Source: Macrostomum hystrix
Lineage: Eukaryota > Platyhelminthes > Macrostomidae
Direction of reading: 5' to 3'
DNA length: 64,000 nucleotides
Assembly: GCA_950097015.1 (NCBI GenBank)
Contig: CATNEN010000031.1
Coordinates: 2,854,001-2,918,000 of the forward strand
A program made the position numbers and the translations under genes. Each line of letters begins with the position of its first letter. The first letter of the stretch is position 1. Below are positions 11,158-21,806 of this stretch, one piece after another. The notes below the pieces were generated by a model. That model saw only the letters and a program-made list of their open reading frames with translations, did no database searches and was not told the DNA's origin.

Positions 11158-11430
11158 CAGTGGCAGATCCAGGAATTTTGTTTTGGGGCGGTCTGTCAGG
11201 GGAGCGCCATGAGAATCACAGAGGGGGTGCCAGCGGCCAAAAAAGGGCGCCAGGAGCCAAGAAAGGGCGCCAGCGGCTGAAAAACGGGAGCCAGCGGCTG
11301 AAAAAGGGGCGCCAGCGGCCGAAAAGGGGCGCCAGTCGCAGCACTGGCGCCCCTGGTGGGGGCATCTTATTCCCATGATTAAAATTTAGGGGGGCGACTG
11401 CCCCCCCGCCCCCCCCTAAATCTGCCTCTG
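11158..11430. mobile_element. hAT-type MITE, 273 bp
   Basis: Ends CAGTGGCAGATCCAGG (left) and CAGAGGCAGATTTAGG (inward from the right), flanked by a perfect 8-bp duplication TATACAGT (11150-11157 and 11431-11438). The interior holds several degenerate copies of a roughly 20-bp unit centred on GGCGCCAGCGGC. It has no coding capacity. The CAGTGGCRGAT ends and 8-bp duplication fit hAT. It is inserted in Helitron copy 2. Confidence 0.92.
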
Positions 11431-11582
11431 TATACAGTATGCATGTACACGCGTATACATAAGGAAAATAGCCATGGCATAACAATAACAATGTCAAAGA
11501 AACAAAATTAAACTGTTTCAGAGTTCAGAGTTAGACAGGTCAAGGTCAATTCGTGACTACTTTTCTATTAATTGCTTGCGAG

Positions 11583-12635
11583 TCACCTCAAGGCCTGGGG
11601 ATACACCACATTCTTCGTTCTTCCCCTTGGTGCGAAAATGAATAGGCCAGCTGGAGTTCCAACATGGGAGCAGGCGACATAAAGCTGCCCATGCGAGAAG
11701 CAAGGAGTCTCCAGGTTGATGCCAGCCACCTTCAGCGACTGTCCCTGAGCCTTGTTAATAGTCATCGCAAAGCACACTCTCACAGGGAACTTCAGTCGCT
11801 TGAACTGAAATGGCAGGTCCGTGGGGATAATTGGAATCCGGGGAACGAACACAGACTCTCCTCTGCCAGATCCAGTCATTATCGTGGCCTCAATCACGTG
11901 TGGGAAGAGCCGCCTGACTATCAGTCTGGTGCCGTTACACAGCCTTGGCGCATTCAGGTTGCGGAGGAGCATAACTGGTGCCCCAACTTTCAGCTGCAAG
12001 TTGTGCGATGGAGTTCCAGGAGGATCTAGAGAGTTCAGAAACTCAACAGGATACTCCACAGCGGTGTCATCAGTCAACGTTGTATCAATTGACTTGTAGG
12101 TGAAAACTGCACCTGGCAACTCCTGAAGCAGTTGGTAGTTAATTTCGTTGGCGGCATCATTTCTAGGACACAGAATTGCCCTCTCTGACAGCCAGTCAAC
12201 GTCAGCATATCGAACCATCAGGTTTGGGTAAACTTTTGCCTTGAGCTCCTGCACTGACTGCACAATGGTTCCGATTGTAGCGATCGATGACTGCCCATCC
12301 TCGGTGCTAATCTCCAGCAGACCATTGCCGATTCGCAATAGATTGGCAGAGAACTCATGAGCTGTTTCGTCTCCTTGAATTGTAGCTCTCATGTTTGTTC
12401 GTAGGTGCAACTTCACAACCGATGGCCACAGGTGAGATGATTTTAGGCAAGCATTAATCTCATCAGCAGGAGTGCCACGCGGAATCACAGGCAGCGTCTG
12501 TCTAAAGTCTCCAGACAGCAGCAGAGTGACACCACCCATCAGTTGATCGCCAGCCTCTCTCTTTCTTCTATCCCAGGCTGGCTGGAAAGAAATATCGACC
12601 GGAGAGCCTAGCTGCGCACTGGGACGCCACCGCAC
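11583..12635 (-). CDS. Chimeric Helitron helicase C-terminal ORF
   Basis: A 350-residue open frame made by an internal deletion. Residues 1-29 come from the start of the Rep segment (compare 5549-5636). They are fused in frame to the helicase from motif III (SGDFRQTLPVIPRG, near residue 40) to the C-terminus. Later motifs are intact: NDAANEINYQLL, LRNLNAPRLCNGTR, FAMTINKAQGQSL (motif V) and QLYVACSHV (motif VI). Walker A and B and the nuclease are absent, so it should be catalytically dead. No stop interrupts it, which suggests a recent deletion. Confidence 0.8.
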   Translation of the reverse strand: MRWRPSAQLGSPVDISFQPAWDRRKREAGDQLMGGVTLLLSGDFRQTLPVIPRGTPADEINACLKSSHLWPSVVKLHLRTNMRATIQGDETAHEFSANLLRIGNGLLEISTEDGQSSIATIGTIVQSVQELKAKVYPNLMVRYADVDWLSERAILCPRNDAANEINYQLLQELPGAVFTYKSIDTTLTDDTAVEYPVEFLNSLDPPGTPSHNLQLKVGAPVMLLRNLNAPRLCNGTRLIVRRLFPHVIEATIMTGSGRGESVFVPRIPIIPTDLPFQFKRLKFPVRVCFAMTINKAQGQSLKVAGINLETPCFSHGQLYVACSHVGTPAGLFIFAPRGRTKNVVYPQALR

Positions 12636-13195
12636 TCACCGCACTCAGTCTCAGTGCTGCTTGGGGGCCAGTAGACAGTCTAGGGGTTTGGGCTGTGTAC
12701 ATTCACGGCTTGAAATACAATGTACAGTCTGGGGCTTCGGCGCCCGGGGAAGGGAGGGGGTGGCTGTAATAAAATTTGGCCCGCAGAGTGGCGGAGGGGA
12801 GTTGGGGTGGCTGTCCTCGGAAAACAAAAAGTGACTCACTTTGAGATGATGCAGCTTTGCTCTGGATTGAGTAGAGATGTTCAAAATTGACAGCATTGTT
12901 GGAAAACATGTAAAGTGTAAGTGGATCAAATTTGGAGAAAATCTGACAAATTGGGGCGACGATATGTCGAATTGAGTGATTTTTTTACGATTTTTGAGCA
13001 GTTTTTTGCACTTTTGAGCAGGAAGGAAATGATTTTTCGGGAATTTGAGTAGCCTATTGCACTCAGCGTAGGTGGTTTTAGGTATGTGCAAAGTTTGGTG
13101 CGATTTGGTTGAGCGGTTTCGGCGTCTATAAAGACAAAAGGTTGCACACAGACAGACAGACAGACAGACAGAGTTTTCACTTTTATATATATAGA

Positions 13196-14509
13196 TCTTC
13201 AGTCAATTTTTTCGACTAAATAAGGTATATCATATAGAAATGCCCAACAAACCTTTCTTGGACTAAACAAACCTTGAAGTTACTATACAATCGTAGCTAG
13301 TAAAGTTAAATAAGCTACAAGCTACGCAACGCATAGCAAATCAAAGCATAGCAAAAAAAGTTGTGATAGTAGAGAAATATATAGTTTTACCTAAGTATTC
13401 AAGCTCATTTACAACCATGCAGAATTTTAACATGGCAATATATATTAACGTTTTTATTTACCTTTTTAAAGAAGTTTATGAGTGTTATAATTCGCATTAG
13501 TTTTATATCTAAAACGGCCCATTTCAGGACCGACTGTAATAGAGCAGTTTTACATAGGCCACTGAATACGTAGGCTTCATGCCATATTTTTTCATCAAAG
13601 AAGCTACCAATTTATAAGTAAGGATTGAGTTTTTCAAAATTCAGGAGTACATTTACTACGAACAATTTTTTTCCTTTAAACGGCCCTTTATAGGGTAAAA
13701 TTTGGAAGCGATGTTCCACCAAGCAGTGATAAAAAATATAATATTAGTAATGATCTAAGACATGATCTATTACATCAAACGAGTGCTTATTATGTCTTAA
13801 CTAATGAACATAAAAAATGTCACTCCTTTTGTACTCTCGTAGACTCGTACTGTGTTGAAAAATGGCTTGAGTTGAGTTCTCAATGTCTCATGTTATCTGT
13901 CGAATTGATTATCAAACTGATTATTATACCCCAAATTGGTTACAAATTGATTACAAATTGATTACAATTGATTACAAATTGATTATTATACCCCAGTTTC
14001 TAAAACGTTGATTTTACGTTGGGGGAGTCTCAAGCACATCTTATCTCGGTCTCGTTTGTCCTGCACTTCGACCTAACTAGTTTCTAAGTTTCCATAATTT
14101 CTTTCCTTTCCAGGATTTTAATACTTAGTACTCGTATTACTGCTTTCGAATGATTTTAATGCAACGAGCTTGCAACTGGCTGTTTAATATTAATAAATTA
14201 GTTTTCTTTGATAAATTTGAAGGTCCGCAACTCGATAAAATATATTCATGTTTCTACTCTCAGTAAGTAGTATTCTATAGTAAAAAGTTATTTTAAGCAA
14301 GTTTTGCCCGTAGCTTTTGTCGTATTGTTAATTAAAAAAATACCAGCTGATATTGTATTTGAAATTAATAAAAGTTAACATGAAGAACATTTGAGTAAAC
14401 GGACAGCAGTGAAACACACACAAATAGTATGAGCTGTTGGACACCACCCGCAGTTGCATAATGTGGGGATTGGATCGCCTTGACATATAAAAAATTCAAA
14501 CAAAAATTC
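13196..14509. other. AT-rich spacer
   Basis: No gene. A short run of ACAAATTGATT repeats lies at 13918-13996. Two sequences on the plus strand (13516-13531 and 13682-13696) look like decayed histone-type stem-loops but have no histone gene in front of them. Confidence 0.5.
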
Positions 14510-16366
14510 CTAGTCGTATGGGCACTCGCCAATCATAGGATCTGGGCAGCTGTCCTCCCAGAAGCATGTTGCTAAACAGTAGTTGAAATGCGTTATGCCA
14601 TTGCAGCAAACCGGATTATAAGTTGATGGACACTTTCTACGACCGCAGTTGAATGAAACTTCATCGACTGGAGAGCCAGGCCACATTGGGAGATTTAGAT
14701 CCGGCTCTTCCGGGTCTAAGGACGCCAGAATGTTATCAAGATTGTAGTTGTAAGTCTCAGATTCATCTGTCTTATAAATTGGTTCCGTTGGTTCCACTTC
14801 AGGTTCTTGCGTTGGTTCCACTTCAGGTTCTTGCGTTGGTTCCACTGTAGGTTCTTGCGTTGGTTCCACTTCAGGTTCTTGCGTTGGTTCCACTTCAGGT
14901 TCTTGCGTTGGTTCCACTTCAGGTTCTTGCGTTGGTTCCACTTCAGGTTCTTGCGTTGGTTCCACTGTAGGTTCTTGCGTTGGTTCCACTGTAGGTTCTT
15001 GCGTTGGTTCCACTTCAGGTTCTTGCGTTGGTTCCACTTCAGGTTCTTGCGTTGGTTCCACTTCAGGTTCTTGCGTTGGTTCCACTTCAGGTTCTTGCGT
15101 TGGTTCCACTTCAGGTTCTTGCGTTGGTTCCACTTCAGGTTCTTGCGTTGGTTCCACTGTAGGTTCTTGCGTTGGTTCCACTGTAGGTTCTTGCGTTGGT
15201 TCCACTTCAGGTTCTTGCGTTGGTTCCACTGTAGGTTCTTGCGTTGGTTCCACTTCAGGTTCTTGCGTTGGTTCCACTTCAGGTTCTTGCGTTGGTTCCA
15301 CTTCAGGTTCTTGCGTTGGTTCCACTGTAGGTTCTTGCGTTGGTTCCACTTCAGGTTCTTGCGTTGGTTTCACTTCAGGTTCTTGCGTTGGTTCCACTGT
15401 AGGTTCTTGCGTTGGTTCCACTGTAGGTTCTTGCGTTGGTTCCACTGTAGGTTCTTGCGTTGGTTCCACTGTAGGTTCTTGCGTTGGTTCCACTGTAGGT
15501 TCTTGCGTTGGTTCCACTGTAGGTTCTTGCGTTGGTTCCACTGTAGGTTCTTGCGTTGGTTCCACTGTAGGTTCTTGCGTTGGTTCCACTGTAGGTTCTT
15601 GCGTTGGTTCCACTGTAGGTTCTTGCGTTGGTTCCACTGTAGGTTCTTGCGTTGGTTCCACTGTAGGTTCTGTTAAAGATGTTGAAGTCACTTCAGGCAC
15701 TGATGTTGAAGTCACTTCAGGCACTGATGTTGAAGTCACTTCAGGCACTGATGTTGAAGTCACTTCAGGCACTGATGTTGAAGTCACTTCAGGCACTGAT
15801 GTTGAAGTCACTTCAGGCACTGATGTTGAAGTCACTTCAGGCACTGATGTTGAAGTCACTTCAGGCACTGATGTTGAAGTCACTTCAGGCACTGATGTTG
15901 AAGTCACTTCAGGCACTGATGTTGAAGTCACTTCAGGCACTGATGTTGAAGTCACTTCAGGCACTGATGTTGAAGTCACTTCAGGCACTGATGTTGAAGT
16001 CACTTCAGGCACTGATGTTGAAGTCACTTCAGGCACTGATGTTGAAGTCACTTCAGGCACTGATGTTGAAGTCACTTCAGGCACTGATGTTGAAGTCACT
16101 TCAGGCACTGATGTTGAAGTCACTTCAGGCACTGATGTTGAAGTCACTTCAGGCACTGATGTTGAAGTCGCTTCAGGCACTGATGTTGAAGTCACTTCAG
16201 GCACTGATGTTGAAGTCGCTTCTGTCAGTGGAGTTTTAGTCTCAGCAGCAGGCACCGGAGTTGTAATCAGCTCGCGAACAGTAGAAGTACTGTTTAGTTG
16301 AGTAGCCACAGAGCAGGACATGATGACTGCCAGTAGAAACACAGACTGATGATTTCTAGAAGCCAT
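14510..16366 (-). CDS. Secreted mucin-like protein with Kazal-like C-terminus
   Basis: The frame is open to 16471, but the ATG at 16364-16366 is preferred because it starts a clear signal peptide (MASRNHQSVFLLAVIMSCSV), giving about 618 residues. Next come about 23 copies of an eight-residue Ser/Thr-rich repeat (TSTSVPEV), likely heavily O-glycosylated. Then come about 37 copies of an eight-residue acidic Pro/Thr repeat (EPTVEPTQ or EPEVEPTQ). After an acidic linker, the C-terminus has a six-plus cysteine module spaced C-x3-C-x7-C-x9-C-x3-C, with PVC and a conserved aromatic before Cys4, as in Kazal domains. A secreted mucus, cuticle or adhesive component is likely; protease inhibition is unproven. 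The two repeats have the same 24-bp DNA length but unrelated sequence. Confidence 0.82.
   Translation of the reverse strand: MASRNHQSVFLLAVIMSCSVATQLNSTSTVRELITTPVPAAETKTPLTEATSTSVPEVTSTSVPEATSTSVPEVTSTSVPEVTSTSVPEVTSTSVPEVTSTSVPEVTSTSVPEVTSTSVPEVTSTSVPEVTSTSVPEVTSTSVPEVTSTSVPEVTSTSVPEVTSTSVPEVTSTSVPEVTSTSVPEVTSTSVPEVTSTSVPEVTSTSVPEVTSTSVPEVTSTSVPEVTSTSLTEPTVEPTQEPTVEPTQEPTVEPTQEPTVEPTQEPTVEPTQEPTVEPTQEPTVEPTQEPTVEPTQEPTVEPTQEPTVEPTQEPTVEPTQEPTVEPTQEPEVKPTQEPEVEPTQEPTVEPTQEPEVEPTQEPEVEPTQEPEVEPTQEPTVEPTQEPEVEPTQEPTVEPTQEPTVEPTQEPEVEPTQEPEVEPTQEPEVEPTQEPEVEPTQEPEVEPTQEPEVEPTQEPTVEPTQEPTVEPTQEPEVEPTQEPEVEPTQEPEVEPTQEPEVEPTQEPTVEPTQEPEVEPTQEPEVEPTEPIYKTDESETYNYNLDNILASLDPEEPDLNLPMWPGSPVDEVSFNCGRRKCPSTYNPVCCNGITHFNYCLATCFWEDSCPDPMIGECPYD
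14790..16215. repeat. Two abutting 24-bp coding minisatellites
   Basis: 14790-15672 repeats a unit containing GGTTCTTGCGTTGGTTCCAC; 15673-16215 repeats one containing GATGTTGAAGTCACTTCAGG. Both are 24 bp and stay in the frame of the mucin-like gene. The first array alternates two variants (ACTTCA or ACTGTA) in blocks, a sign of unit exchange. Confidence 0.95.
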
Positions 16367-16716
16367 GATAATATATATTATTATTATATTTTCGACAATA
16401 ATAAAAGTTGACACTGCAGGAAAAGTGGCAGTTGAGTGTTTAGGTAACCCTGCTTTTATGGACTTGGCCATCGAAGTTTACGACAGGAGCAAGGTGCGAT
16501 AAAAAAGTTTAAATTTTCAATTGTGACTCGCAAATTTAATTGCAAGCTGCGTGCATGTAACAGATTAATTAGCACTTATTAACCTAACATGCAGCTGAAT
16601 GCTTTCAAAATTGTTACTGATCTGAAAATAAAATACAAAAAAACACAATAGAAATTAAAAACATTTTAACTAATTGAGTACGATTGCAGTAATAGCTGAT
16701 AATATGTATCCTCAAT

Positions 16717-17640
16717 CTGTCCAATAAGGTGTGTCACCTGTCCAATAAGGTGTGTCACCTGTCCGATATGGTGTGTCACCTGTCCAATAAGGTGTGTCAC
16801 ATGTCCAATAAGGTGTGTCACCTGTCCAATAAGGTGTGTCACCTGTCCGATATGGTGTGTCACCTGTCCAATAAGGTGTGTCACCTGTCCAATAAGGTGT
16901 GTCACCTGTCCAATAAGGTGTGTCACCTGTCCGATATGGTCACCTAGCTGTCCAATAAGGTGTGTCACCTGTCCAATAAGGTGTGTCACCTGTCCAATAA
17001 GGTGTGTCACCTGTCCAATAAGGTGTGTCACCTGTCCAATAAGGTGTGTCACCTGTCCAATAAGGTATGTCACCTGTCCGATATGGTGTGTCACCTGTCC
17101 AATAAGGTGTGTCACCTGTCCGATATGGTGTGTCACCTAGCTGTCCAATAAGGTGTGTCACCTGTCCAATAAGGTGTGTCACTTGTCCAATAAGGTGTGT
17201 CACCTGCCCGATATGGTGTGTCACCTAGCTGTCCAATAAGGTGTGTCACCTGTCCAATAAGGTGTGTCACCTGTCCGATATGGTGTGTCACCTAGCTCTC
17301 CAATAAGGTGTGTCACCTGTCCAATAAGGTGTGTCACCTGTCCAATAAGGTGTGTCACCTGTCCAATAAGGTGTGTCACCTGTCCAATAAGGTGTGTCAC
17401 CTGTCCAATAAGGTGTGTCACCTGTCCAATAAGGTATGTCACCTGTCCGATATGGTGTGTCACCTGTCCAATAAGGTGTGTCACCTGTCCGATATGGTGT
17501 GTCACCTGTCCGATATGGTGTGTCACCTGTCCAATAAGGTGTCACCTGTCCAATAAGGTGTGTCACCTGTCCAATAAGGTGTGTCACCTGTCCGATATAA
17601 AAGGTGTCTCGCCTGTGCAATATGTTGTGTCACTAGACGA
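16717..17640. repeat. 21-bp minisatellite
   Basis: About 43 copies of a 21-bp unit centred on GTGTGTCACCTGTCCAATA, with a CCGATATGG variant mixed in. An extra CTAG-containing linker recurs at several points and divides the array into blocks. Long frames on both strands are artefacts of the unit length. Confidence 0.97.
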
Positions 17641-18424
17641 CAATGGTTTTCACCTGTGCGATAAGGGGTATCACCTGTACGATTAGGGGTGTCGCCTGTC
17701 CGATAAGAATGTCACCTGTACGATAAGGGGTTGCCACCTGTACTATAAGGGTGTCCCCAGTACGAGAAAATATGTGTCACCTTGTCGGGTTGGGTTTTAC
17801 AAGCTGTACGATAAGGGGTGTCACCTGTACGATAACCTGTCCCAAAACTTTGTCGATAAGGCTGGCTTTTTGCGAAGTCTTCTAATACCTAAATCTGTGT
17901 ATGTTTCTGCCTATGTCTGTCTGTCTGTCTGTCTGTCTGTCCGTATGTTTCACGTTTTAAGCTGAATGCCTGGACCATTTTCAACCGGATTTGTTGAATT
18001 CGATTCGAAATTTTCAGCCGGTGGTGTGGCTTAAAATTGGTTGAATTCTGTTTATATTAAGACTGTTAAATTGACAGAAAACTGTATTTTTTGCAAAGTT
18101 CATTCAAGTTCAAACATGCTCGGCTGCTCTGGCTTGCTAAAAGTGTTCATTTCATTAGATTGCATCAGCAGTGCCCAAGTTCAATTTACTCTCTTACCCT
18201 CTTTTCTGCATAGGCTAAAAAATCCATGCGCATCAATGTGCGTGTGGACCTTTCCTGCCGGCCAAATGAATTGCCCAGTGCTAAATGTGCATATCGTGTG
18301 TATTTGTGGGTCCCGCTTACCCTGGCTGGCTGAATTATTCATTGCTAGCCTAGACGCACTAAAATGTACACTTCTTAGCTAGCTAGCAGTGAGAGATTCA
18401 AACATAAATATGCAGATTTTTGTG
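17641..18424. other. Degenerate repeats and a possible Helitron 5' end
   Basis: 17641-17850 holds decayed copies of the preceding unit. At about 17878 TCTTCTAATACCTAAATCTG, a GTCT microsatellite (17912-17940) and a region like the subterminal part of the Helitrons downstream suggest an old Helitron 5' end. No matching 3' end was found. No gene. Confidence 0.4.
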
Positions 18425-18560
18425 CCCTCACATCAACGGTCGGATAGCCAGCTGGTAGGCACTTAGGCTAGGTTAGGCTAGGATTCCCCGGCTCGAGTCC
18501 CCAGTGCGGCTGGCAAATTAATTGTCTTAATGGATGCCACCTGCTACTTTCAGTAACAGT
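18425..18560 (+). mobile_element. tRNA-derived SINE, third family, copy 1
   Basis: ATAGCCAGCTGGTAGGCA (from 18444; A-box region) and GGCTCGAGTCCC (18490-18501; B-box) match, with the same spacing, the copy at 26045-26195. The GGCTAGG direct repeats between the boxes are shared. Confidence 0.65.
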
Positions 18561-18756
18561 CAGTGTGCTAAGTAACATTTTTTCTTTTGTATGTTTCACG
18601 TATGTTTCACGTTTTTAAGCTGAATGCTAAATGAGATTATCGCTTACATTTGCGATTGGCTGCTGCATTCAATACAGAAATTTCTGTATTGACAGGGTAC
18701 AGTTTGTACAGGTACAAAGGCGAATGTACAAATCCACTATACTAAAAATGAAATGC

Positions 18757-19110
18757 TTGCTAAACCAGAGTCTGAATCATGGCTAAACCAGCGTCTGAAT
18801 CATGGCTAAAGCAGAGTTTGAATCATGGCTAAACCAGAGTCTGAATCATGGCTAAACCAGAGTTTGAATCAAGGCGAAACCAGAGTTTGAATCATGGCTA
18901 CACCAGAGTTTAAATCATGGCTAAAACAGAGTTTGAATCATGGCTAAAGCAGACTTTAAATCATCACAGCGTCTGAATCATGGCTAAACCAGAGTTTGAA
19001 TCATGGCTAAATTAGAGTTTGAATCATGGTAAAACGAGAGTTTGAATCATAGCCCACCAGGGTTTAAAACATGGCGGAACCTGAGTTTGAATCTTGGCTA
19101 ACCCAGCGTT
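18757..19110. repeat. 23-bp minisatellite (element A)
   Basis: About 15 imperfect copies of a unit containing TAAACCAGAGTCTGAATCAT. The same unit fills 26221-26940 in element E. Confidence 0.9.
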
Positions 19111-19119
19111 TGAAAAATC

Positions 19120-21040
19120 AACGTCAACTGGGGAGTCATCATCAAAATGGGGATCAAGGTAAACTGGGTGATCATCATCAACTGGGGGATCATTGTCAAC
19201 TGGAGGAACATTGTCAGCTGGAGGAACATTGTTAACTGGGGATCATCATCAATGGGAAGACTTCATCAACTGGGGGATCATTGTGTACTGGGGGATCTTT
19301 GTTAACTGGGGAATCATTCTCAACTGGGGAATCATTCTCAACTGGGGGATCATTCTCAACTGGGGGATCATTGTCAACTGTGGGATCATTGTCAACTGGG
19401 GGATCGTTGTCAACTGGGGGATCATTTTCAAATGGGGGATCATCATCAACTGGGGGATCATCATCAACTGGGGGATCATCATCAACTGGGGGATCATTGT
19501 GAACTGGGCAAAACGAGAGTTTGAATCATAGCCCACCAGGGTTTAAAACATGGCGAAATCTGAGTTTGAATCTTGGCTTACCCAGCGTTTGAAAAATCAA
19601 CGTCAACTGGGGAGTCATCATCAAAATGGGGATCATGGTAAAATGGGGGATAATCGTCAACTGGGGGATCATGGTAAACTGGGGGATAATTGTCAACTGG
19701 GGAATCATCATCAAATGGGGGATCATGGTCAACTTGGGGATCATTGTCAACTGGGTGATCATCATCAACTGGGGATCATCATCAACTGGGGGTTCATTGT
19801 CAACTGTGGGATCATTGTCAACCGGCGGGATCATTGTCAACTGGGGGATCATTGTCAACTGGGGGATCATTGTCAACTGGGGGATCATTGTCAACTGGGG
19901 GGTAATGTTCAACTGGGGGATAATTGTCAACTGGGGAATCATCATCAAATGGGGGATCATGGTCAACTTGGGGATCATTGTCAACTGGGTGATCATCATC
20001 AACTGGGGGATCATCATCAACTGGGGGATCGTTGTCAACTGGGGGTTCATTGTCAACTGTGGGATCATTGTCAACTGGGGGATCATTGTCAACTCGGGGA
20101 TCATTGTGAACTGGTGGATCGTTGTCAACTGGGGGTTCATTGTCAACTGGGTGATCATCATCAACTGGGGGATCATTGTCAATTGGGGGAACATTGTCAA
20201 CTGGAAGAACATTGTTAACTGGGGATCGTCATCAATGGGGAGTCATCATCAACTGGGGGATCATTGTGAACTGGAGGATCTTTGTCAACTGGGGGATCAT
20301 TGTCAACTGGGGGATCATTGTCAACTGGGGGATCATTGTCAACTGGGGGATCATTGTCAACTGGGGGATCATTGTCAACTGGGGGTTCATTGTCAACTGG
20401 GGGATCATTGTCAACTGGGGGATCATTGTCAACTGGGGGATCGTTGTCAACTGGGGGTTCATTGTCAACTGGGGGATCATTGTCAACTGGGGGATCATTG
20501 TCAACTGGGGGATCATCATCAACTGGGGGATCATTGTCAACTGGGGGTTCATTGTCAACTGTGGGATCATTGTCAACGGGCGGGATCATTGTCAACTGGG
20601 AGATCATCATCAACGGGGGGATCATCATCAAATGGGGGATCATTGTCAACTGTGGGATCATTTTCAACTGGGGGTTCATTGTCAACTGGGGGATCATTGT
20701 CAACTGGGGGATCATTGTCAACTGGGGGATCGTTGTCAACTGGGGGTTCATTGTCAACTGGGGGATCATTGTCAACTGGGGGATCATTGTCAACTGGGGG
20801 ATCATCATCAACTGGGGGATCATTGTCAACTGGGGGTTCATTGTCAACTGTGGGATCATTGTCAACGGGCGGGATCATTGTCAACTGGGAGATCATCATC
20901 AACGGGGGGATCATCATCAAATGGGGGATCATTGTGAACTGTGGGATCATTTTCAACTGGGGGATCATTGTCAACTGGGGTATTATTGTCAACTGGGGGT
21001 TCATTGTCAACTGGGGGATCATTGTCAACTGGGGGATCAT
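19120..21040. repeat. 18-bp minisatellite with higher-order blocks (element A)
   Basis: Over 100 copies of ACTGGGGGATCATTGTCA and variants (CATCATCA, TTCATT, GTTGTC). A segment at 19030-19155 recurs at about 19510-19640. A block of about 288 bp (16 units), near 20385-20670, is repeated near 20672-20960. The same unit fills 27087-28565 in element E. The 18-bp length leaves several long but meaningless frames open. Confidence 0.95.
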
Positions 21041-21136
21041 TGTAGCTTTAAAAAGCTGTAAATTCAGCTGCTAAAAAGTATATACTAGACGAATTAAAAG
21101 TATTTCTGCTCCCCGAAGGGGGGCAAAACTTGCTAG

Positions 21137-21463
21137 TCTAATATACTAAAAATGAAAATCTTGCTTGCTTGTTTGCAATCGACTAGCTCCCGAACGGCTC
21201 AACCGATTTTCACAATTCCTTCGCCAAAAGATCACAAATGGGCCCGAATCGGTACACGTATTTTTTTTTAGCTTAATTCCATTGCCAAGGGGATTAAATA
21301 TTCGAAAAACAGTTTTAAATAGGCTTTTCTAATGCATTCTTGTTTTCAGCTTGTGCACAGTGAGGCTCCAGTGCCAATTTTTATGATTGCATCAGAGCCA
21401 GTTTTGATAACGAACTGATAAGAACTCCAGTGAGGCTACCCAGAGGGTAGCGAAGGCAGCTAG
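21137..21463 (+). mobile_element. Helitron-like element B of the array
   Basis: A 327-bp element from TCTAATATACTAAAAATG to a hairpin (CTACCC-AGA-GGGTAG) and CAGCTAG. It carries the subterminal block CCCGAACGGCTCAACCG. No coding sequence. Nearly identical to element C. Confidence 0.85.
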
Positions 21464-21806
21464 TCTAATATACTAAAAATGAAAATCTTGTTTGTATGTT
21501 TGTATGTTTGTATGTTTGCAATCGACTAGCTCCCGAACGGCTCAACCGATTTTCAAAATTCCTTCGCCAAAAGATCACAAATGGGCCGGAATCGGTACAC
21601 GTAATTTTATTAAGCTTAATTCCATTGCCAAGGGGATTAAATATTCGAAAAACAGTTTTAAATAGGCTTTTCTAATGCATTCTTGTTTTCAGCTTGTGCA
21701 CAGTGAGGCTCCAGTGCCAATTTTTATGATTGCATCAGAGCCAGTTTTGATAACGAACTGATAAGAACTCCAGTGAGGCTACCCAGAGGGTAGCGAAGGC
21801 AGCTAG
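21464..21806 (+). mobile_element. Helitron-like element C of the array
   Basis: A 343-bp near copy of element B. It differs mainly by an expanded TTTGTATG run at 21490-21515. Ends CAGCTAG at 21806. Confidence 0.85.

Larger units (their letters stand above)
10921..13195 (-). mobile_element. Helitron copy 2 (internally deleted)
   Basis: Minus-strand 5' end TCTATATATATAAAAG at 13195, and 3' hairpin and end at 10921. The flanking bases are A (13196) and T (10920), the Helitron target. The 3' tetranucleotide reads CAAG where copy 1 has CTAG. Relative to copy 1 the Rep domain and helicase Walker motifs are deleted, while the helicase C-terminus is retained. The 5' noncoding 545 bp match copy 1 almost perfectly apart from the length of a CA/GACA tract. 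A 273-bp MITE is nested inside. Confidence 0.87.
18733..21136 (+). mobile_element. Helitron-like element A of a tandem array
   Basis: Begins TC at 18733 (after A) and runs through TATACTAAAAATG. It ends with hairpin CCCC-GAA-GGGG and CTAG (21133-21136), joined directly to the TC of element B. The interior is almost all minisatellite: a 23-bp unit, then an 18-bp unit. The last 100 bp match the end of element E. No coding capacity. The usual subterminal block (CCCGAACGGCTCAACCG) is missing, so the 5' part is shortened. Confidence 0.82.

Noticed and set aside
14807-16239. Plus-strand frames of 289 and 186 residues
   Set aside because: Antisense shadows of the mucin-like gene, which has a signal peptide and a cysteine domain.
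16717-17640. CRISPR-like regular repeats
   Set aside because: Contiguous 21-bp units without unique spacers, in a eukaryotic genome; ordinary minisatellite.
19193-21074. Long plus- and minus-strand frames through the 18-bp array, and similar ones at 27136-28598
   Set aside because: The repeat unit is a multiple of three and lacks stops; the arrays lie inside Helitron termini.
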